A stretch of DNA of 64,000 nt from Gemmatimonadaceae bacterium (GTDB taxonomy: Bacteria > Gemmatimonadota > Gemmatimonadetes > Gemmatimonadales > Gemmatimonadaceae). Shown one piece after another: positions 1 to 8,820 of this stretch. The position numbers and the translations under genes are program-made. The stretch's first letter is position 1; every line of letters starts with the position of its first letter. Where the stretch lies: contig JADLCY010000011.1 in NCBI GenBank assembly GCA_020846935.1, positions 558,001 through 622,000 of the forward strand. Direction: 5' to 3'. Under the pieces are notes generated by a model. The model made no database searches, had not been told where the DNA came from, and saw nothing but the letters and a program-made list of their open reading frames with translations.

Positions 1-1
1 C

Positions 2-649
2 TCCGCGGCCGTGCGCGAGGCCCTCGTCACCGCGGGCGTGGATCCGCGACGCGTCGATGTGGTGCACTCGGGCGTGCCCGCTCCGCGTGTTGCCGCCGCG
101 CGTGACTGGCGTGTTGAGCTGGGCTGGCCCGCCGACGCCGTGGTCTGCGGCATCGTGGGTGCGATGACCGCCGAGAAGGGCATCGGCATCCTGCACGACG
201 TCGCGGCCCGCCTTCCCGACGATGTCCGTGAACATGCCCGCCTCGTGCTCCTTGGCGGACACGCCAGGGGCCGCGAGTCCATCGAGGGACTCGAAGCGTT
301 CCGCGCGGGGTTCGTCGACGAGATCCACGCCGCCATGGCCGGCCTCGACATCCTGTGGCACCCGTCGAGCGCCGAGGGCCTGGGCACCAGCGTGATCGAT
401 GCCATGGCGCTGCGCGTGCCTCCGGTCGCCTTCGCGGTCGGTGGACTACCCGAGTTGGTCGACAACGAACACTCGGGACTCCTCGTCCCCGCAGGAAACG
501 TCGCCGCATTCGCGGCCGCGGTCGCGCGCCTCGTCCGCGATGCGCCCGCCCGGGAGCAGCTCGCGGCCGCTGGGCCCGCGAGAGCCGCGGAGTTCAGCGT
601 CGAGCGCATGATCGAGGGATCGCGCGCCGCTTACGCCCGGGTGCTGTAG
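2..649 (+). CDS. Glycosyltransferase family 4 (GT-B), 5' end outside the window
   Basis: C-terminal part of a retaining GT-B glycosyltransferase that moves a sugar from an activated donor onto a glycan or lipid. The frame is open to the left edge; the GTG at position 11 is internal coding, so the real start lies upstream. The GT4 signature is visible as HPSSAEGLGTSVIDAMA (E-x7-acidic, with Asp where Glu is usual), followed by a Gly-rich stretch before LVDNEHSGLLVPAG, the donor-nucleotide site. About 215 residues remain of the usual 350-400. A strong hairpin follows the stop. With the GT2 gene downstream it suggests surface glycan or glycolipid synthesis; donor and acceptor cannot be told. Confidence 0.85.
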   Translation, partial: SAAVREALVTAGVDPRRVDVVHSGVPAPRVAAARDWRVELGWPADAVVCGIVGAMTAEKGIGILHDVAARLPDDVREHARLVLLGGHARGRESIEGLEAFRAGFVDEIHAAMAGLDILWHPSSAEGLGTSVIDAMALRVPPVAFAVGGLPELVDNEHSGLLVPAGNVAAFAAAVARLVRDAPAREQLAAAGPARAAEFSVERMIEGSRAAYARVL

Positions 650-656
650 CCCCAAC

Positions 657-686
657 GGGGCAATGCGCGGCATCGCGCGTTGCCCC
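657..686 (+). terminator. Hairpin after the GT4 gene
   Basis: Thirteen-base-pair stem (arms 657-669 and 674-686, one G-U pair) with a four-base loop, just after the stop of the GT4 gene. No U-run follows, so it may stabilise the 3' end rather than terminate alone. The remaining bases up to 935 hold no convincing gene. Confidence 0.5.
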
Positions 687-935
687 GTCACCGCGCACGC
701 GGTCGGCAAAGGCCTGCACCCGGGCGAGGGGCACCATCGGGGCAGCGGAGCGCATTCACGATGAGAACCCGGGCTTGTATGGTCCGGAATCGATGGTTCG
801 GATGCCGGGGCCGGCGAACGACCCGGAGACGGATGCCCGCGACCGGCAGGGTTGCCTGAATCCCGGCGACCGGAACGGGGTATGACGCCACCACCGCCCC
901 GCTAGCTTTCGGGCTCCCGCGACGCGACCACCGCC

Positions 936-1694
936 GTGCTCTACATCTGCATCCCGGTCCACAACGAGGCGCCGACCATCGGGGTCCTCCTCTGGAAGAT
1001 TCGCGCGGTCTTTCAGGAGTATTCTCGCGAGTACGAAATCCTCGTGTATGACGACGGGAGTACCGACAGCACGGCGGAAACGCTCGCCGGCTACGCGCGC
1101 GCGCTCCCGCTGACCGTGCTCGGTGGTTCCACCCGCGTGGGATACGCGGGCGCGCTCGCCGCACTGTTCCAGGCCGCCTCGCAGCGCACGCGGTACGCCC
1201 GCCGGGACGCGGTGATCACCCTGCAGGGCGACTTCACCGATCCGCCGGAACGCATTCCGGAGTTTGTTCGACGCTTTGAAGGCGGTGCGGACATCGTCGT
1301 CGGCGAGGACAACGCCGCCGCTGGCGCCCACCCTGCACCGATCCGGCGCATGCGGCAGCTCGCCCCGCTGGCTCTGCGGGCCTTCGTGAAGACGCCGGGC
1401 ATCAGCGACCCGTTCGGTACGTTCCGCCTCTATCGCGTGTCGGTCATTCGCGATGCGCTCAAGGCGCCTGGCAGCACGCCGCTGGTTCAGTCCATCGGAT
1501 GGGCGGCCAACGTCGACCTGCTGCTCTCGCTCGTCCCGCACGCCCGGCGCGTGGAGAGCGTGCCACTCGAGCCACGGTACGACCTGCGGCCGCGCCAGAC
1601 GCGCATCCGACCGTTTGCCGACGCCTGGAGCCTGCTGCGCTTCAGCCGCGCGGCGCGTGCCCGTTCGCTCCCGGCCCTGCCGGCCCGGGAGTAA
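936..1694 (+). CDS. Glycosyltransferase family 2
   Basis: Inverting GT-A glycosyltransferase of 252 residues. The N-terminus CIPVHNEAPT is the typical GT2 beginning; DDGSTD at residues 39-44 binds the nucleotide sugar, and QGDFTDPP (from residue 97) takes the place of the metal-binding DxD region, as in dolichyl-phosphate-mannose-synthase-like enzymes. No membrane helix is evident. GTG start at 936, with the conserved N-terminal motif directly after it. The next gene begins one base after this stop, so the two are probably co-transcribed. Substrates are not predictable from sequence. Confidence 0.85.
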   Translation: MLYICIPVHNEAPTIGVLLWKIRAVFQEYSREYEILVYDDGSTDSTAETLAGYARALPLTVLGGSTRVGYAGALAALFQAASQRTRYARRDAVITLQGDFTDPPERIPEFVRRFEGGADIVVGEDNAAAGAHPAPIRRMRQLAPLALRAFVKTPGISDPFGTFRLYRVSVIRDALKAPGSTPLVQSIGWAANVDLLLSLVPHARRVESVPLEPRYDLRPRQTRIRPFADAWSLLRFSRAARARSLPALPARE

Positions 1695-1695
1695 G

Positions 1696-2451
1696 GTGCT
1701 GCGGCGCGCCCTGGCGACCCTCGCCCTGCTCGTGCCCGTGGAGTCGCGCGCGCAGGCGATCGGCGCTCCCCCCGCGGCATCCTCCGTGCCGTTCCAGGTC
1801 GGTGAGCGGCTCGCGTACGAAGTGCGGTTCGGCAAACTCCGGGTCGGCGAGGGCGTCATGGAACTCATCGACAGCGAGTCGATTCGCGGCCGCGACACCT
1901 GGCATACGCGATTCCGCATCCGTGGCGGCGTCCCGTTCTATCGCGTCGACGACGTGCTCGAGAGCTGGATCGACAAGGCAGAGTTCCACTCGCTCCGGTT
2001 CGTGCAGGACCTCGAAGAAGGCGGCCGCCTCCGCGAACGCCGCTACGAGTTCTTCCCCGACCGAAAGGTCTTTCGCGAGAACGACGGAGAGGAAGAGCCC
2101 AGCGTGGAGCAGCCCCTCGATGACGGGTCCTTCCTCTACTTCGTGCGCACGCTGCCGCTCGAAGTCGGCGCGACCTACACGTTCGACCGCTATTTCCGCC
2201 CGGACCGCAACCCGGTGGTGGTCAAGGTCCTCGGGCGGGAGCGCGTGAAGGTGCCGGCGGGAACGTTCGAGACACTCGTCCTGCAGCCGGTCATCAAGTC
2301 GAAAGGCGTCTTTTCCGAGCGGGGCGAAGCGCGCGTCTGGATATCGGATGATCCGCGCCGCATCATGGTGCAGATGAAGACCAAGACGAAGATCGGCTCC
2401 CTCAACCTGTACCTGACATCCGTCCGCCTGACGACCGCACCGACAGGTTAG
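1696..2451 (+). CDS. Secreted DUF3108-family protein
   Basis: Predicted 251-residue exported protein. An N-terminal hydrophobic segment (ALATLALLVPV) ending in an SRAQA signal-peptidase-like site is followed by a beta-rich domain starting FQVGERLAYEVRFG, the characteristic opening of DUF3108. Family members are periplasmic or outer-membrane associated with no established biochemical role. The GTG start at 1696 lies one base after the GT2 stop, giving translational coupling. An alternative frame extends upstream inside the GT2 gene but would lose the signal peptide, so this start is preferred. The stop lies in a GTTAGGC motif. Confidence 0.75.
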   Translation: MLRRALATLALLVPVESRAQAIGAPPAASSVPFQVGERLAYEVRFGKLRVGEGVMELIDSESIRGRDTWHTRFRIRGGVPFYRVDDVLESWIDKAEFHSLRFVQDLEEGGRLRERRYEFFPDRKVFRENDGEEEPSVEQPLDDGSFLYFVRTLPLEVGATYTFDRYFRPDRNPVVVKVLGRERVKVPAGTFETLVLQPVIKSKGVFSERGEARVWISDDPRRIMVQMKTKTKIGSLNLYLTSVRLTTAPTG

Positions 2452-2519
2452 GCTCCGGCCCGGCCGAAGCCGACCTCTCGCGCGTCCGCACCATTCCGGT
2501 CACGCGCCGTCCCAACAAG

Positions 2520-3413
2520 GTGAGCGCGTCCGAGTTCGCGAAACCCCCGGGCGTGCATCCGGGATTCGTCGACTTCCTGGACGCCCTGCCCGACATCCTC
2601 GTCGCGCGCGACTTCCGGCGCGTCGCCGCGGCGGTCGTCGACGCGGTCCGCCGGGAACGAGGCGTCATCGTCATGCTCGGCGGTCACGTGGTGAAGACCG
2701 GGCTCTCGCCGATTCTGATCGACCTCATGCGCCGCGGCGTCATCACGCACCTCGGGATGAACGGGTCGGCCGCGATCCACGACTACGAAATCTGCCGGTT
2801 CGGCGCGACCTCAGAGGACGTGGCCGCGGGCCTCCGCGACGGCACCTTTGGGATGGCCGAAGAGACCGGCCGCGGCCTCAATGACGCGTTCGTGCATGGC
2901 ATGAAGGCGGGATGGGGAATGGGCGAATCCGTGGCCCGCGCGCTCGACGCGGAACCGACGCTCGCCAACGGCGACCTCTCGATCCTCCGAACGGCACACC
3001 AACTCGGGATCGCCACCAGCGTGCACGCCGCGCTCGGCGCAGAAATCATCCACCAGCATCCCAGCGCCAGCGGTGCAGCCATCGGCGATACCAGCCACCG
3101 CGACTTCCGCCGCCTGGCCGCCTCGATCACCAGCCTGCACGACGGTGGCGTCGTGCTCAACATCGGCAGCGCCGTCATCATGCCCGAGGTCTTCCTCAAG
3201 GCGCTGACGATCGCTCGCAACCTGCATGAGGGTCGCCCGACCGGGTTCACGACCTGCGACCTCGACATGAACCGCCACTACCGCCCGCGCGTCAATGTCG
3301 TGCAGCGCCCGACGCAAGCCGGAGGAGCGGGCTACGAAATCACCGGACACCATGAGATCATGGTGCCGCTGCTGGCGTGGGCCATCGTGAGCGGGCTGGA
3401 GTCCAGGGTCTGA
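2520..3413 (+). CDS. Conserved protein resembling deoxyhypusine-synthase-like bacterial family, function unknown
   Basis: About 297 residues from GTG 2520. Sequence blocks HVVKTGLSPILIDLM, MNGSAAIHDYE, GTFGMAEETGR and HQHPSASGAAIGDTSHRDF match a conserved bacterial family that I recall being loosely annotated as deoxyhypusine-synthase-like; no catalytic lysine motif of true deoxyhypusine synthase was identified. Cytosolic, no signal peptide. The frame stays open upstream and reads DLSRVRTIPVTRRPNK just before the GTG, which looks like genuine family N-terminus, so translation may begin further upstream, close to or overlapping the DUF3108 gene, but no good ATG or GTG was found there. Confidence 0.6.
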   Translation: MSASEFAKPPGVHPGFVDFLDALPDILVARDFRRVAAAVVDAVRRERGVIVMLGGHVVKTGLSPILIDLMRRGVITHLGMNGSAAIHDYEICRFGATSEDVAAGLRDGTFGMAEETGRGLNDAFVHGMKAGWGMGESVARALDAEPTLANGDLSILRTAHQLGIATSVHAALGAEIIHQHPSASGAAIGDTSHRDFRRLAASITSLHDGGVVLNIGSAVIMPEVFLKALTIARNLHEGRPTGFTTCDLDMNRHYRPRVNVVQRPTQAGGAGYEITGHHEIMVPLLAWAIVSGLESRV

Positions 3414-3507
3414 CCCGGCGCGCGGGAAGGAGGCTCGTGCGGCTCGACTCCCGCTCCCGCGCCCGTCAAACCCTCGGCATCGCCGCGAGTGGACAGCCAG
3501 GGCCGGC

Positions 3508-5073
3508 CTACTCGCTCACCCCGGCCCCCGGCTTCGCCCGCGTTGCCCGGTTGCCTAACGCGATCCCCGTGCGGAGCATCAGGTCACCCACGCGCGCCAG
3601 CTTCTCGTAGTTGATCAGCGCCGCTTCGTCGGTGACCTGGTGGTATTGGTCGTGGAGACCCGACGTGAAGAACACGATCGGGATGCCCTTCCGGGCGTAG
3701 TTGAAGTGGTCGCTGCGGTAGTAGATGCGCTCCGGATGGGTCGTCGTGTCCCACTCGCGATTGAACGTGAAGGGCTGCGGCAACGCCGCGTTGACGGAAT
3801 CGACCACCGTGCCCAGCACCGCGCTCTGGCCGTTTGGCGCCGCACCCGGCCCCACGAGGTAGAGCGAGTCCGTGCCGTTGCGGCCGATCATGTCGGCGTT
3901 GAGCTGTGCGACGATCGAGTCCAGCGGAACCGTCGGCTTGTCGGTGAACGCCTCGGACCCGAACAGGCCCTTCTCCTCGCCAACGTGCCACACAAAGAGC
4001 GCCGAGCGCTTCGGCCGCGGGCCCTGCAGCCACGCGCGCGCGATCCCGAGCAGCGTCACGCTCCCCGAACCGTCATCGTCTGCCCCGTTGTTGATCGAGT
4101 CACCGTTCACCGGCGCGCTGATCCCGATGTGATCGTAGTGCGCACCGAACGCCACGTACGTCGCGCGGAGCGCGGGGTCGCTCCCGCGCACGATACCCAC
4201 CACGTTGTATCCGTTGAAGCGCGACGCGGTCTCGCTGTAGCTCGCCTTGAGTCGTGTTCCGGACGCCAGGGCCCCTCGGCTCGCCGGCCAACCGGCCGGC
4301 ATCAGCACCGAGCCGAGCCGACCCACCGCGACCATCGGCAACGGCCGGGGCCCGTCCGCCGCGAGCGGCGTGCCCTTGTCGAGTGCGATCTGCGTCCCTG
4401 CGAACTGCGAAGCGGCCTGATGAAATGTCGAGTCGGGCAGCAACAGGACCACCGCGGCGGGCTGGCGCCCGATCGCGAGTCCGAGGCGGTTGAACAACGA
4501 CTGCGGATTCGCCAGCGCCTTCGTCTGCTCGGCGTCGAGGCCAGGAGGTACGGCGCCCGCGATCACCACCACCTTGCCCGCCACCTGCAAACCGGCGTAG
4601 TCGTCGCGCTGGAGCTTGGGATCCACCAGCCCATACCCCGCAAACACCACCTCGGCGTCGACCGTGTTCCGCGGGAGCGGCGCGCCGGGCCCCAGGGACG
4701 TGAGAAAAGCGAAATCCCTCCCGAGCGATAGCGTCGTCGTGCCACCGGCCGAGCTCACCTGGATCGGGCCCGGCGTAACCACGGTGCGGTGCATGGGCAC
4801 GCGCGCGAAGTAGCCGCTGTCACCGCCGGGCTCCACTCCGATCTCCTGGAGTCGCGCGGCAATCCAGCGGGCCGCCTTGTCCGCGTACGGCGTCCCGGTC
4901 TCGCGACCACCGAACGAGTCACTCGCAAAGACGGTGAGGTCGCGCCGCAGCTCCGCGACCGAAAGGCCGCTGGTCGCGGCGGCCGGAGCAGCCGACGGCG
5001 TCGAGGGCGCCCCAGACGCGCAGGCGGCGGCGAGGCAAAGCACTGCGGGTGACGCAAGGCGTGACAATCGCAT
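3508..5073 (-). CDS. M28-family metallopeptidase with PA-type insert, probable lipoprotein
   Basis: Zinc aminopeptidase of the M28 family, 521 residues, exported. The N-terminus is hydrophobic and ends in LAAAC (Cys 18), a weak lipobox. Metal ligands are visible in order: GAHYDH (His 312, Asp 314), NNGADDDGSG (Asp 332/333), catalytic Glu pair in GEEKGLFGSEAF (366-367), NADMIG (Asp 394) and DQYHQ (His 479). Residues about 130-280 form a protease-associated-type insert. The stop region carries a GCCTAACG motif. Likely digests peptides in the periplasm or at the cell surface. Convergent with the upstream-family gene on the left. Confidence 0.9.
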   Translation of the reverse strand: MRLSRLASPAVLCLAAACASGAPSTPSAAPAAATSGLSVAELRRDLTVFASDSFGGRETGTPYADKAARWIAARLQEIGVEPGGDSGYFARVPMHRTVVTPGPIQVSSAGGTTTLSLGRDFAFLTSLGPGAPLPRNTVDAEVVFAGYGLVDPKLQRDDYAGLQVAGKVVVIAGAVPPGLDAEQTKALANPQSLFNRLGLAIGRQPAAVVLLLPDSTFHQAASQFAGTQIALDKGTPLAADGPRPLPMVAVGRLGSVLMPAGWPASRGALASGTRLKASYSETASRFNGYNVVGIVRGSDPALRATYVAFGAHYDHIGISAPVNGDSINNGADDDGSGSVTLLGIARAWLQGPRPKRSALFVWHVGEEKGLFGSEAFTDKPTVPLDSIVAQLNADMIGRNGTDSLYLVGPGAAPNGQSAVLGTVVDSVNAALPQPFTFNREWDTTTHPERIYYRSDHFNYARKGIPIVFFTSGLHDQYHQVTDEAALINYEKLARVGDLMLRTGIALGNRATRAKPGAGVSE

Positions 5074-5090
5074 GTCCGGATGAGACCGAA

Positions 5091-5128
5091 GGGGAAAACG
5101 AAGGCCGACCCTCCTTCGAGGGTCGGCC
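5091..5128 (-). terminator. Rho-independent terminator
   Basis: Perfect ten-base-pair stem (arms 5103-5112 and 5119-5128, six-base loop) downstream of the small membrane protein gene. Read on the minus strand it is followed by TTCGTTTTCCC (5091-5102), a reasonable U-rich tail. Confidence 0.8.
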
Positions 5129-5163
5129 GTTCAAAGCTAGTGAGGTGCGGCGTTCGCTCGGGA

Positions 5164-5391
5164 CTAGATGGAGGCCGTGCCCGACCACCGCTCGCGCAGG
5201 CGCCGGGCCGTGTCCGGACTGACGATGCGCACGACGAGATAGATCATCGCTCCGACCAGGGCCACCCAGATGGCCATCTTGAGCAGGGTCAGGAGCAGAG
5301 CGAAGAAGATCCCGAAAACGCCGAAGAAGAGCTTGAGCAGGAACAATCCGCCGACAGCGAAGAGCCCGATCATGAAGATGGTGCGCAGCAT
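5164..5391 (-). CDS. Small integral membrane protein, unknown function
   Basis: About 75 residues, almost entirely two hydrophobic helices (IFMIGLFAVGGLFLLKLFF and LLLTLLKMAIWVALVGAMIY) and a charged C-terminal tail (SPDTARRLRERWSG). The ATG at 5391 has TGAGGT upstream as ribosome-binding site; a longer open frame exists but its extra N-terminus is Arg-rich noise. A clear terminator follows. No family recognised; topology suggests an inner-membrane protein with a cytosolic tail. Confidence 0.65.
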   Translation of the reverse strand: MLRTIFMIGLFAVGGLFLLKLFFGVFGIFFALLLTLLKMAIWVALVGAMIYLVVRIVSPDTARRLRERWSGTASI

Positions 5392-5630
5392 GGTCCCGTA
5401 CCTCAGGTGCAAGTCCTGCTTGGGTGTACGCGCCGCCGCGCGCGATGGTTTCAGGGCTCGGCGGCCGGACCGGCGGCGGGCCGGCCCCCTCAGGAACCCC
5501 GGTGATAACCGTCTATTCCTGAGTGAAAGGGTTGTGCCTACACGCCCGAGTGCGCGCCCGGAGCTAGATTCACGCCCGACCCAGTGGTCCGGCCATCCGG
5601 ACCGATCCGGACATCTTCCCAACGCGGGAC

Positions 5631-6554
5631 ATGGCAGAATCGCTCTACCAGATCATCGGCCGCCACCGAAAGGAACCGCTCCCTGAGCGGAAGCCGAGTT
5701 GGCTCAAGGTCCGGGCACCGGGCGGAGCGAACTACGTACGGCTCAAGGGCCTCATGCGCGAGCTGAACCTGCATACGGTCTGCGAGGAGGCCCACTGCCC
5801 CAACGTGGGCGAGTGCTGGGAACACGGGACGGCCACGTTCATGATCCTCGGGGACGTCTGCACGCGCAACTGCGGCTATTGCGCGGTATCCCACGGGCGA
5901 CCCCCGGTGTACGACGTCGAGGAGCCCAATCGTGTCGCGGCCGCGATTGCGGAGATGAACCTGCGGCACGCCGTCATCACGTCGGTCGATCGCGATGACC
6001 TGCCCGACTATGGCTCATGGATCTTTGCCGAGACGATCCGGCAGATCCACGCCCGCGTTCCGGGCTGCTCGGTCGAGGTTCTCGTTCCCGATTTCCAGGG
6101 CGACGAAACGGCGATCCGCGCGGTGCTCGACGCGGCGCCAGAGATCTACAATCACAACACCGAGACGGTGCCGCGCCTGTACAAGCGCGCTCGGCCCGGC
6201 GGTCGCTACGAGCGCGTCCTGAACATCTTCCGGTTTGCCAAGCGAGCCGCGCCACACATCCCCACCAAGACCGGCATGATCCTCGGGCTTGGCGAGGCCA
6301 TCGAGGAGGTGCTGGAGGTGATGCGGGACCTCCGCAGCGTCGATGTCGACATCCTCACGTTGGGGCAGTACCTCCGGCCATCCAACGATCACCTCCCGCT
6401 CGACCGCTATTACACGCCCGCCGAATTTCTCGAGCTGCGACAGGCCGGACTCGCGATGGGGTTCCGCCACGTCGAGTCCAGCCCGCTCGTCCGCTCGAGC
6501 TACCATGCCTGGGAGCAGGTCCAGGCCGCAGGAATGGTCGCCGAGGAAGCGTAG
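5631..6554 (+). CDS. lipA: Lipoyl synthase
   Basis: Radical-SAM enzyme that inserts two sulfur atoms into octanoyl groups on lipoyl domains, completing lipoate synthesis. 307 residues, normal length. Auxiliary cluster cysteines C51-x4-C56-x5-C62 (CEEAHCPNVGEC) and the radical-SAM CxxxCxxC (CTRNCGYC, C77/C81/C84) are intact; the C-terminal RSSY supplies the serine ligand of the auxiliary cluster. ATG start at 5631 with the conserved N-terminal extension. Lies directly upstream of the genes for the complex that carries its substrate; lipB, for the preceding step, is about 10 kb downstream. Confidence 0.97.
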   Translation: MAESLYQIIGRHRKEPLPERKPSWLKVRAPGGANYVRLKGLMRELNLHTVCEEAHCPNVGECWEHGTATFMILGDVCTRNCGYCAVSHGRPPVYDVEEPNRVAAAIAEMNLRHAVITSVDRDDLPDYGSWIFAETIRQIHARVPGCSVEVLVPDFQGDETAIRAVLDAAPEIYNHNTETVPRLYKRARPGGRYERVLNIFRFAKRAAPHIPTKTGMILGLGEAIEEVLEVMRDLRSVDVDILTLGQYLRPSNDHLPLDRYYTPAEFLELRQAGLAMGFRHVESSPLVRSSYHAWEQVQAAGMVAEEA

Positions 6555-6703
6555 GCTCCCCGCGCGACCACGCACGAATCCTGACAGCATCCGGTCCGGC
6601 GACGCCCGACGGCAATAGGCCGCAGCTCGTCGTCCGGACTTCGCTCCTCCGCTGCGCTCGCATGCAGCGGGCGCCCCGAACGATGGCACGCATCACACCG
6701 CAC

Positions 6704-7723
6704 ATGGCGAAGAAAAGACCCGACCCAAAGCCTGAGCCCACGCTCGGTGACACGGACGCTCCCACGCGCCGGACCCTTCTGCGCTCCATGCTCCTCCAGC
6801 GCCGCTTCGAGGAGCGTTGCGCCGAGGCTTACGCGCTCGGCCGGATCGGCGGCTTCTGCCACCTGTACATCGGGCAGGAGGCGACTGGCACGGGCGTGAT
6901 TTCGTTGTTGCGCCCCGACGACTACGTCATCACCACCTACCGCGATCACGGACAGGCGCTCGCGCGCGGCATCTCAGCGCGTGCGGTGATGGCGGAACTC
7001 TTTGGGCGCAGCGATGGCTGCGCGCGCGGCAAGGGCGGCTCGATGCACCTGTTCGATCGCAACACGAACTTCCTCGGTGGTCACGGGATCGTGGGTGGGC
7101 ACGTCCCGCTCGCGACCGGCGTCGGCTTCGCGATCAAGTATCGCGGCGGCGACCAGGTGTGCGTGTGCTTCATGGGCGAGTCGGTCGTGAACACCGGCGC
7201 GTTCCACGAGGCGCTGAACATGGCGGGTTTGTGGAAGTTGCCGGTGATCTACGTGATCGAGAACAACCGCTACGGCATGGGTACCGCCCTCGAGCGGGCG
7301 TCGGCGATCCATGACATCTACCAGCGCGGTGCCGCGTACGACATGCCGCGTGGGGTGATCGACGGTCAGGACGTGCTGGCCGTCCGCGCGGGGACGGCCG
7401 AGGCCATCCGTCGCGCGCGCACGGAGTCGATGCCGACGCTGCTCGAGATCCGCACCTACCGCTTCATGGGCCACTCGATGTCTGATGCCGTGAGCGGCAC
7501 ATATCGGACGAAGGCCGAGCTCGACGAGTACCTGCAGCGCGATCCGATCAACGTGCTCCGCACGCACATGGAAGACGCCGGCGAGATCGACGACGCAGGG
7601 ATGGCCGCGATGGACGACGAGGTGAAAGCCGAGGTCCAGGACTCCTGGGACTTCGCCGAGGCGAGCCCCGAGCCCGCCCCCGAGAGCCTGTACGAGGATG
7701 TCCTCGTGGAGACTACGACCTAA
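6704..7723 (+). CDS. pdhA: 2-oxoacid (pyruvate) dehydrogenase E1 component, alpha subunit
   Basis: Thiamine-diphosphate-dependent decarboxylase subunit of about 339 residues; pairs with the beta subunit encoded next. Signatures include YIGQEATGTG, YRDHGQALARG and the cofactor region from FMGES (158-160) to IENNRYGMGT (ENN 186-188). The usual GDG...NN motif reads GES...NN here, with Glu in place of the Mg-binding Asp. ATG 6704 gives MAKKRPDPKPE; ATGs at 6683 and 6662 are in frame and cannot be excluded. The stop is two bases from the next start, so the pair is translationally linked. Pyruvate is the likely substrate, but branched-chain specificity cannot be ruled out. Confidence 0.9.
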   Translation: MAKKRPDPKPEPTLGDTDAPTRRTLLRSMLLQRRFEERCAEAYALGRIGGFCHLYIGQEATGTGVISLLRPDDYVITTYRDHGQALARGISARAVMAELFGRSDGCARGKGGSMHLFDRNTNFLGGHGIVGGHVPLATGVGFAIKYRGGDQVCVCFMGESVVNTGAFHEALNMAGLWKLPVIYVIENNRYGMGTALERASAIHDIYQRGAAYDMPRGVIDGQDVLAVRAGTAEAIRRARTESMPTLLEIRTYRFMGHSMSDAVSGTYRTKAELDEYLQRDPINVLRTHMEDAGEIDDAGMAAMDDEVKAEVQDSWDFAEASPEPAPESLYEDVLVETTT

Positions 7724-7724
7724 C

Positions 7725-8708
7725 ATGCCAGTCATTACCTACCGCGACGCCCTCAACCAGGCCCTTCGCGAGGAGATGCAGCGCGACGATCGCGTGTTCC
7801 TCATGGGCGAAGAAGTGGCCGTGTACCAGGGCGCCTACAAAGTCTCCAAAGGCCTGCTGCAGGAGTTCGGCGAGATGCGCGTCGTCGACACGCCGATCAC
7901 CGAACTCGGGTTCGCCGGGGTGGGCGTCGGCGCGGCGATGGTTGGCCTGCGACCGGTCATCGAGTTCATGACCTGGAACTTCGCGCTGCTGGCGCTGGAC
8001 CAGGTGGTCAACGCCGCCGCCAAGATGCTCTACATGTCCGGCGGCCAGTACCACATCCCGATCGTGTTTCGCGGCCCCAACGGCGCCGCGCTCCAGCTCG
8101 CCGCCCAGCACTCACAGGCGTGGGACTCCTGGCTGGCCCACATCCCCGGCCTCAAGGTGGTGTCGCCGGGAACACCGTACGACGCCAAGGGGCTCCTCAA
8201 GAGCGCCATTCGGGACGACAACCCGGTGATGTTCCTCGAAGGCGAGATGATGTACAACTGGAAGGGCGAGGTGCCCGCCGAAGAGTACGTCGTCCCGATC
8301 GGCAAGGCGGACATCAAGCGCGAAGGCGACCATTGCACGGTGGTCACCTATGGAAAGCTGGTGACGCTTGGCCTTCAGGTCGCTGATGCCCTGGCAAAGG
8401 AAAACATCAACGTGGAGGTCGTCGACCTTCGGACGATCCGGCCCCTGGACGTCGAGACCGTGCAGGCTTCGGTGCGCAAGACGAATCGCTGCGTGGTACT
8501 CGAGGAAGGCTGGGAGTTCTGCGGCGTCGGCGCGCAGGTGGTGGACTATGTCCAGCGCGACTGCTTCGACGATCTCGACGCCCCGGTCGTGCGCGTGCAC
8601 CAGGCGGACGTACCCATGCCATACGCCAAGAATCTCGAGAAGGCCGCGAAGCCTGATCTGGCCAAGACCATCGCGGCCGTGAAGAAGGTCATGTATCTGG
8701 ACGGGTAG
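7725..8708 (+). CDS. pdhB: 2-oxoacid (pyruvate) dehydrogenase E1 component, beta subunit
   Basis: 327 residues, full length for the family. Begins MPVITYRDALNQALREEM and carries FLMGEEVAVYQGAYKVS and DTPITELGFAGVGVGAAM, the beta-subunit active-site segments; the C-terminal transketolase-type domain includes VVDLRTIRPLDVETV. Forms the alpha2beta2 E1 with the preceding gene, decarboxylating the 2-oxoacid and reductively acylating the lipoyl arm of E2. Start ATG 7725 is two bases after the alpha-subunit stop. Confidence 0.95.
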   Translation: MPVITYRDALNQALREEMQRDDRVFLMGEEVAVYQGAYKVSKGLLQEFGEMRVVDTPITELGFAGVGVGAAMVGLRPVIEFMTWNFALLALDQVVNAAAKMLYMSGGQYHIPIVFRGPNGAALQLAAQHSQAWDSWLAHIPGLKVVSPGTPYDAKGLLKSAIRDDNPVMFLEGEMMYNWKGEVPAEEYVVPIGKADIKREGDHCTVVTYGKLVTLGLQVADALAKENINVEVVDLRTIRPLDVETVQASVRKTNRCVVLEEGWEFCGVGAQVVDYVQRDCFDDLDAPVVRVHQADVPMPYAKNLEKAAKPDLAKTIAAVKKVMYLDG

Positions 8709-8820
8709 AGGGATGGACGCGTGGACGGGCGGATGATTTCGGATCCGTCCTTCCGCCCGCGTTCATCCATTCGTTCGTACGCCCGTCTATCCGTCCGCCG
8801 TCACTCATCCGTCCATAGTC
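8709..8820. repeat. Simple GGATGGACG-type repeat between E1 beta and E2 genes
   Basis: The whole spacer is built of degenerate GGATGGACG units on one side and their complements (CATCCGTCC, CGTTCATCC) on the other. It can fold back on itself, for example GGGCGGA pairing with TCCGCCC. The same low-complexity vocabulary recurs at 15776-15890, 30350-30672 and about 63835-63900. No gene or clear promoter. Confidence 0.6.

Noticed and set aside
6017-6703. Extension of E1 alpha to a 568-residue fusion protein
   Set aside because: The extra frame lies antiphase within lipA and encodes Arg-rich noise; E1 alpha homology begins near 6704.
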